Below, piece by piece: positions 58,958 through 64,000 of a stretch of DNA of 64,000 bases. Position numbers and translations under genes: made by a program. The DNA comes from Ctenosaura bakeri (lineage: Eukaryota > Chordata > Lepidosauria > Squamata > Iguanidae). The first letter of the stretch is position 1, and every line of letters starts with the position of its first letter. The notes beneath the pieces are model-generated. The model had not been told where the DNA came from. It worked only from the letters and a program-made list of their open reading frames with translations, and searched no databases. The stretch lies in NCBI GenBank assembly GCA_948474755.1, contig CAOLHI010001429.1:372001-436000 (forward strand). The letters run 5' to 3'.

Positions 58958-59156
58958 GGCCATTTTCGCACTACACTGTTATAGTGCTGTTATTCCCCTT
59001 TCAACATCCTATGGAATCCTGGGCTTTGCAGTTTAGGGAGGGACATTCAGAATTCTCAGCCAGAGAGCTCTTGGGCCTCACTAAACTACAAACCCCAGAA
59101 TTCCACAGGATGTCGAAAGTGGAATAATAGCATTATAACAGTGTAGTGTGGAAATA
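58958..59156. mobile_element. Palindromic GGCC MITE, long-loop type
   Basis: Arms ggccattttcgcactacact and agtgtagtgtggaaataat. The loop (attcagaattctcagccaga then gagctcttgggcctcact) is the long-loop version in inverse orientation to the copy at 41832. The right terminus has decayed. Confidence 0.87.
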
Positions 59157-60145
59157 ATCTTAATCGATCTTTCCTAGCCTTTATAGTTTCACCTGGCTCT
59201 CTGGCTTCTCATACCTCTGACTGCTTCTTTACTCCAGCCCTAGCTTTGTTTACATCTCCCCCCTGAGCAGTTGTCCTTTCCTTATGAAAGCAGCTCAGAC
59301 AAAAGGCCTCCTGGCAGCCCACTCCTACCTTCTACATCAGGACAGCCCTGCCAATCACGACCAGACAGGCTTCATTACTGCCAGCAGCTACTCAATAAAG
59401 CGGTAACAGGCTGCAAAATAAAACTACCACATCCAGGAGAACTCAGCCCAAGTAATTGGCTTTCCATGACATTCACACTGATGATCAGTCTCTCCTGACC
59501 TTTGGAGCTGTGCTGGAGCCATGGGCAAACCAAGAGGTAGAATCTAGATCAAGTAGGTGTTTTCATTAGTTCAAGTGCTTTGAGTTTAAGAGCTTGCACT
59601 GAAAGGTGGATTGCAAAGTGCAGAGAGAAACAGCTATTCTTTTTTTGAGCAGACAGTAAGGGGATGGATGACCAGGCATTTTGCCTAGCTGATCAAGATG
59701 TTCCATGCAGCTTGTCAGTTGTAGGGGTTGCTGTTCCATCACCTTTTTGTATCTGAAGATAAAGGGGTAAGAAGCACACTGTATCCAGACCTCACAGTCT
59801 GAGGTTTCCTGCTGGGCACACTATTTAATCAAATCACTATTGAGCGACTAGTGAGCAACTACAAAAACAGAGTACGTATTGCCATCACACTGATGATTTC
59901 TTACTTCATCCTTTTAAGTCTGTTGTGGGATGCAACACAATCATAGAGGTATCATTCCTTGTTTCAAAACTGCTGAGTTTGGCAAAAATGGAAGTTTCTG
60001 AACATTTGTCAGAAGGGCCCTGTGAAGCACTCCAGTGGTTTAGCCTCAAGATTCTGAAGACATGAATGACATTTACTAGATCTGAGTCACAAAGAAAGTG
60101 AAAAATGCTACATGCTCTTTAAGATTATGGAGGTAGTGGACTGAT
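59157..60145. other. Unassigned sequence
   Basis: No gene or clear repeat recognised. Confidence 0.35.
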
Positions 60146-60148
60146 AAA

Positions 60149-60345
60149 AGCCATTTCCTCACTAGACTGTTATAGTGCTAATTATTCCACTTTCAACATC
60201 CTATGGAATCCTGGGGTTTGCAGTTTATGGAGGGACCTCAAAGGGGGGGGGCTCAAAGACACCTCCCTAAACTGCAAATCCCAGGATTCCATAGGATGTT
60301 GAAAGTGGAATAATAGCACTATAACAGTCTAGTGCAGAAATGACC
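60149..60345. mobile_element. Palindromic GGCC MITE, 197 bp
   Basis: Arms agccatttcctcactagact and gtctagtgcagaaatgacc, target duplication aaa at 60146-60148 and 60346-60348. The loop includes a nine-G run. Confidence 0.92.
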
Positions 60346-60348
60346 AAA

Positions 60349-61612
60349 TACTCCCATGTGCTTCCCTCTTCCACTTCTTTTCTGTAGATTTTGAGGACAT
60401 GTATTTTCAAAGAGCTTGAATATATATTGAATATTCATAAGATCTTTGATATCTTCATTTGACATCTGATGCTTGAGCCCCATATCTTATATTTGATGAG
60501 TGTATGTTATTTGCACTGCTGTTGTGTTTAGCAGTTGGTGGTGTTTTAGATAGCTGACATATAATGTTATTTTATTAATTGACAGTATTTAATATTTAAC
60601 AGCTCACAAGTTCCTATACGTGAAGCCTGTCAAAAGAGTTAAGAGATGACCAGTCCCCCCCCCCCGGCAGCCACACATCTTTCATCCATGTAACTCTGTT
60701 TCTAAATTCTTTGTGCTTCACTTCTTTAAATATTCCAGTCTTAATGCTCCCCTCCCTATATCCTCCACTATCTGGATTGTTTTCCTTCAGCAGCAGAGGT
60801 ACATTTTGTTCCAAAACAAAGGAATGTAATCTTCTGGCTTCTAAAATGAGAGACAGAAATGAAAATAAGTCTGCCTTCAATCCAGACAATCAATACCAGC
60901 TGGTCTCAAAATACATTCTCTCTCCCTCTCTCTTTCTTTCTCACACGCACATATACACCCCTACCTACCTTCTAACCTACCTACCTACCTCTGTCCTTTG
61001 AGCTCTGGATACTGTTTTCCCTGATAGCAAGTTTCACCTCCAAATTCTGCTGTTTTGAATTTTCAGCCCTGGAAGCAGATCATTATTTTGGCACAGCATT
61101 CTCTCTCAGAATTTCTTAGGTTTTCTATTTTCTCTCATCACAACTAGGGGTCGAGAAGGAAAGTGGGGGACATGTCATATTCTGGATATATTAGATCTCA
61201 GGCTGACCTTGGAAATTTTATTTTTCAAGGATCAGAACTCCCAGAAATTGTCTAGCTAGAGTGGCCACTGTCCAGGCTGACTGGCAGGCTCTGAGAGCTG
61301 CAGTCCAAAAAAGTAGATTTTCAAGCTCTAATCAGAGAGGGAGGTTGATTTACCATTCCAGGCAAATGACAGCCAGACAGTCAAGTACCAGTTGCTTCTG
61401 TCCAGTTCCCATAAGTGTGCCTCAGGTTGTCAGTGACATCTAGTGATTCTGGGGCAGAGGGTGGAGAAAACAAGCTGCAGATACTTCCACAGGCAATGGC
61501 TAAAAGGCAGAAGAAAATCCTCATACGGAAAGGGAGAGGGAAGAGGTGTATTTGGATTTGGAGAAGGGGGGGAATTGCTGTCATCTAAGCATATATGGTA
61601 GCAACTATTTTC
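60349..61612. other. Unassigned, with simple repeats and an element remnant
   Basis: Poly(C) at about 60655-60665, (CT)n/(CTAC)n at about 60918-60990, and a degraded inverted-repeat element (ggatcagaactcccagaaat ... gagctgcagtccaa) at about 61229-61308. Confidence 0.4.
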
Positions 61613-61614
61613 AC

Positions 61615-61797
61615 CAGGGTTTGATTCCCCACTCAGCCATGTAAACCCACTGGGTGACTGGGTTTTCTGGGGGATGAGAGTGTGTGACACACCCAAGGTC
61701 ACCCAGTGGGTTTCCGTGGGCATGCGGGGAACTGAACCCTGGCCTTCAGGATCATAGTCTAGTACCCAAACCACTACACCACACTGGCTTGTACTGC
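61615..61797 (-). mobile_element. Sauria-type SINE with an inverted partial copy
   Basis: The minus copy (about 61675-61797) has the tRNA-like head at its right end (accactacaccacactggct on plus) and ggtcacccagtgggtttcc. To its left, accagggtttgattccccac and aaacccactgggtgac are the same SINE region in plus sense. The two arms can pair. Confidence 0.8.
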
Positions 61798-61929
61798 CCA
61801 GTAAATAAATGTATATGGGGTTGTAGCCTAAATGTGACTTCCACAAGGGCTGTTGGAAATGCATCAGTTTCTTTATGGGAGTCATGTCTTTCCCCAAAGG
61901 ATGAATCTGGTAATGCCATCATGTGAATC

Positions 61930-62055
61930 TATAGTATCCTAGAACTGTACAGTTTGAAGGGATCTCAAGAGTCATCCAATCCAATCCCCCACCAGTGTAG
62001 GAATCTAAAGTTATAATAGTACTGAACCGAGGCCCCCTCCCCCACAGAAGGAAAC
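61930..62055 (-). mobile_element. CR1-like LINE 3' end fragment
   Basis: agtatcctagaactgtacag, gtttgaagggatctcaagag and tcatccaatccaatccccca follow the CR1 3' end, here in antisense. No coding part remains. Confidence 0.65.
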
Positions 62056-62209
62056 ACTATGGGTCACAGTCCCATATGTGTCCTTATTTTCCTTTGTAAA
62101 ATGTGGGAGGGTATGCTATCTACACATCATGGATGAGCCAGGCTAAAACTGATATTCTTGAATTTTGCATTTTTGGGTGACAAAAATTCCCTTCTCCCAA
62201 TTTACTTTT

Positions 62210-62275
62210 ATTTTTTTATTTGTTGAATTTATATCCCATCTTTCTCCCAAATGGGACCAAGGTGGCTATTTTTGT
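62210..62275. repeat. LINE-tail-like fragment
   Basis: tgttgaatttatatcccatc then tttctcccaaatgggaccaa is a common 3'-tail wording of squamate LINE/SINE copies. Short and old. Confidence 0.45.
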
Positions 62276-64000
62276 CCCTATCTGCAGCCTGAAGATGGAC
62301 AGCCTGGTTATTGGTTATTCCTCAATTGTATCAAAAAGGCATTTTATGACCCAGTTTGGAAGGGAGATGACTTTGATGTCCAGTTTGGCTCTTCAGAACC
62401 TGGAGACAAACCAACCAAGGAAGAGTCTGCACAGGCTTATAATTGTCATTATTTGTAAACTTTGTGAACGATTATGGAGGGACACTAGTTCTGTGCTAGT
62501 ACTAACTGCTCCACCTCAGTTTTAAATAGCTTCCCTGGTGCTTCCTATGTTGTGCATCATCCCAAACGTTAACATGCAGAATAAATCACAGCATCACTAG
62601 TTCTACTCAAAGTAGTGGTTTATGGACTGATGAGTAAGAGTAGCAGTCAGTGGACAGAAATATGTGCCAGTCCCTGGCATATTGGGAGGAAAGATTGCTG
62701 GCCACTCACATCAGATAGCCTGAGCACCACTGAACTACAGCACTCTAAGCAGGAAAGCCAGAAAGAAGAGTGCCATGGAGACTGAGGTCTGAAAGGGGAA
62801 GAAAAACTGCTAGAGAAAACTCTCTTCACCATGGCTTTGCAACCCTGGGAAAAAGTGCCACTGCTGACGTAGTGCTCCCACAGTGTTGTGGCCCATATCC
62901 ATATTTAGACTTCAGGTCAGGGCTGTAGCAAGTGTGGCCCTCCAAGTGTTTTGGGGCTGGAATGCCTATCTTCTTTTACCAATGTGGGCTAGGACTGATG
63001 CAACCTAGCAATATTTGAGGTGTTGTTTTCAGAATTTATTGTCCAAGCCACCTTCAGGGGTACAGTGAATAATTAGAAGCTCTTCTCTCTCTTTGTGTTT
63101 GCCTGTCCGTTTGTGAAGAAGCATTCATCCTGAATGTGACCTTTCCTCTGCAATGCCCACATGGAAAATATAATCAAAGACCAATCTGAAAAATAGCTCA
63201 AGGGGAATTCTTTTTATAAGTGGGGGGGACCCACAAAGACATTCCTACCACAGTTTGGCTTGGGTGCTGGAGCTGGTTTTGTACCACAAAAGTGTGGAGA
63301 GCCTCTTCGTCTTTAAAGAACCATAACTCCAAATGAGGTCTTTATTTCTTGTGGCAATCATCCTGGGCAGCTCTAATAGCTGTGAAAGCTCTTTTCTTTT
63401 ATTTCCCCAGCATTCATCCCTTTAGCAGGCAACTCAGCATTCTTTCGAGGCACGTTGTATTAACCTTGTCACTTGCCTTTTGAGTTAGAGGAGCTACATT
63501 GAGAAATGAATGCTCTGTGTCAGGTCTCCAGGACTCATTTCTAAACAGGAGGCAAAGCACTGGGAGGGGGAATATCACATCCTCCCAGGGCGACAGGCAG
63601 CTTACGTTGCTGCCTTCTTGATAAGCGGGGTGTGTGTGGGTGTGTGTGCATGCACGCACACCCACCCGCTAAGTGGCTCCTTGTGGAAAGGGGCATCTGT
63701 ACAGGCTTCCCCCACTCATCTGACAGGTTGGGAACTGGAGGACTGTCAGAACACAGAATTAGTTGAAAAGAAGAACCCATATTCTGCACTATAGGGAGCA
63801 TGAAGAACTTAAAGAGGCTTGCTTGAGACCAACTGGCTGAACTCTTCTTGTAAAGTCTCTCAGCTGGCTTAGCACCTTTTACCCCCCTCATCTCTCTTTG
63901 CAAGCAGTCCACATGTGTGAGCAGCTCCAAGCGAGCCTCTATAGGCAAGAAGAACTGATGAAAGAGTAGAACCCCCATTGAAGTAATGGAACTTGTCATT
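62276..64000. other. Mostly unassigned sequence to window end
   Basis: A short element fragment (gtgtggccctccaagtgttt ... gggctaggactgatgcaac) lies at about 62930-63025. An alternating GT/CA tract with a tgcatgcacgca centre is at about 63628-63664. The 152-codon minus frame at 63541-63999 crosses that tract and has no recognised domain. Confidence 0.35.

Noticed and set aside
63541..63999. 152-codon minus-strand frame at the window edge
   Set aside because: It crosses a GT/CA tract (His-Thr run), has no recognised domain and no start or splice evidence.
1..64000. CRISPR arrays, bacterial operons, tRNA and rRNA genes
   Set aside because: No regularly spaced direct repeats, no tRNA cloverleaf other than the SINE heads, and no rRNA wording. 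The repeat content is vertebrate.

Overview
The window is 64 kb of vertebrate, AT-leaning non-coding DNA. The repeats point to a squamate reptile, probably a lizard: CR1 LINEs with the usual 3' end, Sauria-type tRNA-derived SINEs, L1 ORF2 tails, L2-like LINE debris, several families of small DNA transposons and solo LTRs. No host protein-coding exon, rRNA, tRNA gene or CRISPR array could be supported. The stretch is best read as intergenic or intronic sequence in which nearly everything recognisable is transposon-derived.

Layout. 1-5 kb: a GC-rich DNA-transposon copy cut by the window edge, then two solo LTRs (1205-2100, 3443-4312) with matching 4-bp duplications. 5-9.4 kb: a small GGCC-ended element, a Sauria SINE, and an element carrying four 82-bp tandem units. 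9.4-20.4 kb: three GC-rich GGCC-type elements (9444, 18071, 19856), a CR1 tail, SINE pieces, a fused pair of palindromic MITEs (14963-15257) and a distinct solo LTR (16876-17859). 20.4-30 kb: an old CR1, an L1 tail with an 18-bp target duplication that contains a Tigger-like MITE, then mostly unique DNA. 30-37 kb: the best hairpin MITEs, an L1 5'-part remnant split by a solo LTR, and an element-in-element nest at 36369-37007. 37-46.8 kb: LINE reverse-transcriptase debris, two related GC-rich elements, an L1 inserted in another L1, L2-like debris and a fourth LTR of the first family. 47-64 kb: old LINE debris, a long unique stretch with the best conserved-noncoding candidate (about 50.9-51.3 kb), a hAT-like element that keeps a transposase start, two more GC-rich elements, a CR1 copy and SINEs.

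The most coherent observation is that two abundant small-element families, a palindromic ~130-200-bp family and a GC-rich ~460-1170-bp family, share GGCC-type ends and 3-bp target duplications (TTA, TAA, TAT, GTA, CAT, TGT, ATG, AAG, ATT, TCA, AAA). This fits non-autonomous PIF/Harbinger-like transposons better than hAT. I found no convincing new multi-gene biological system. What the window does record is a readable order of nested insertions.
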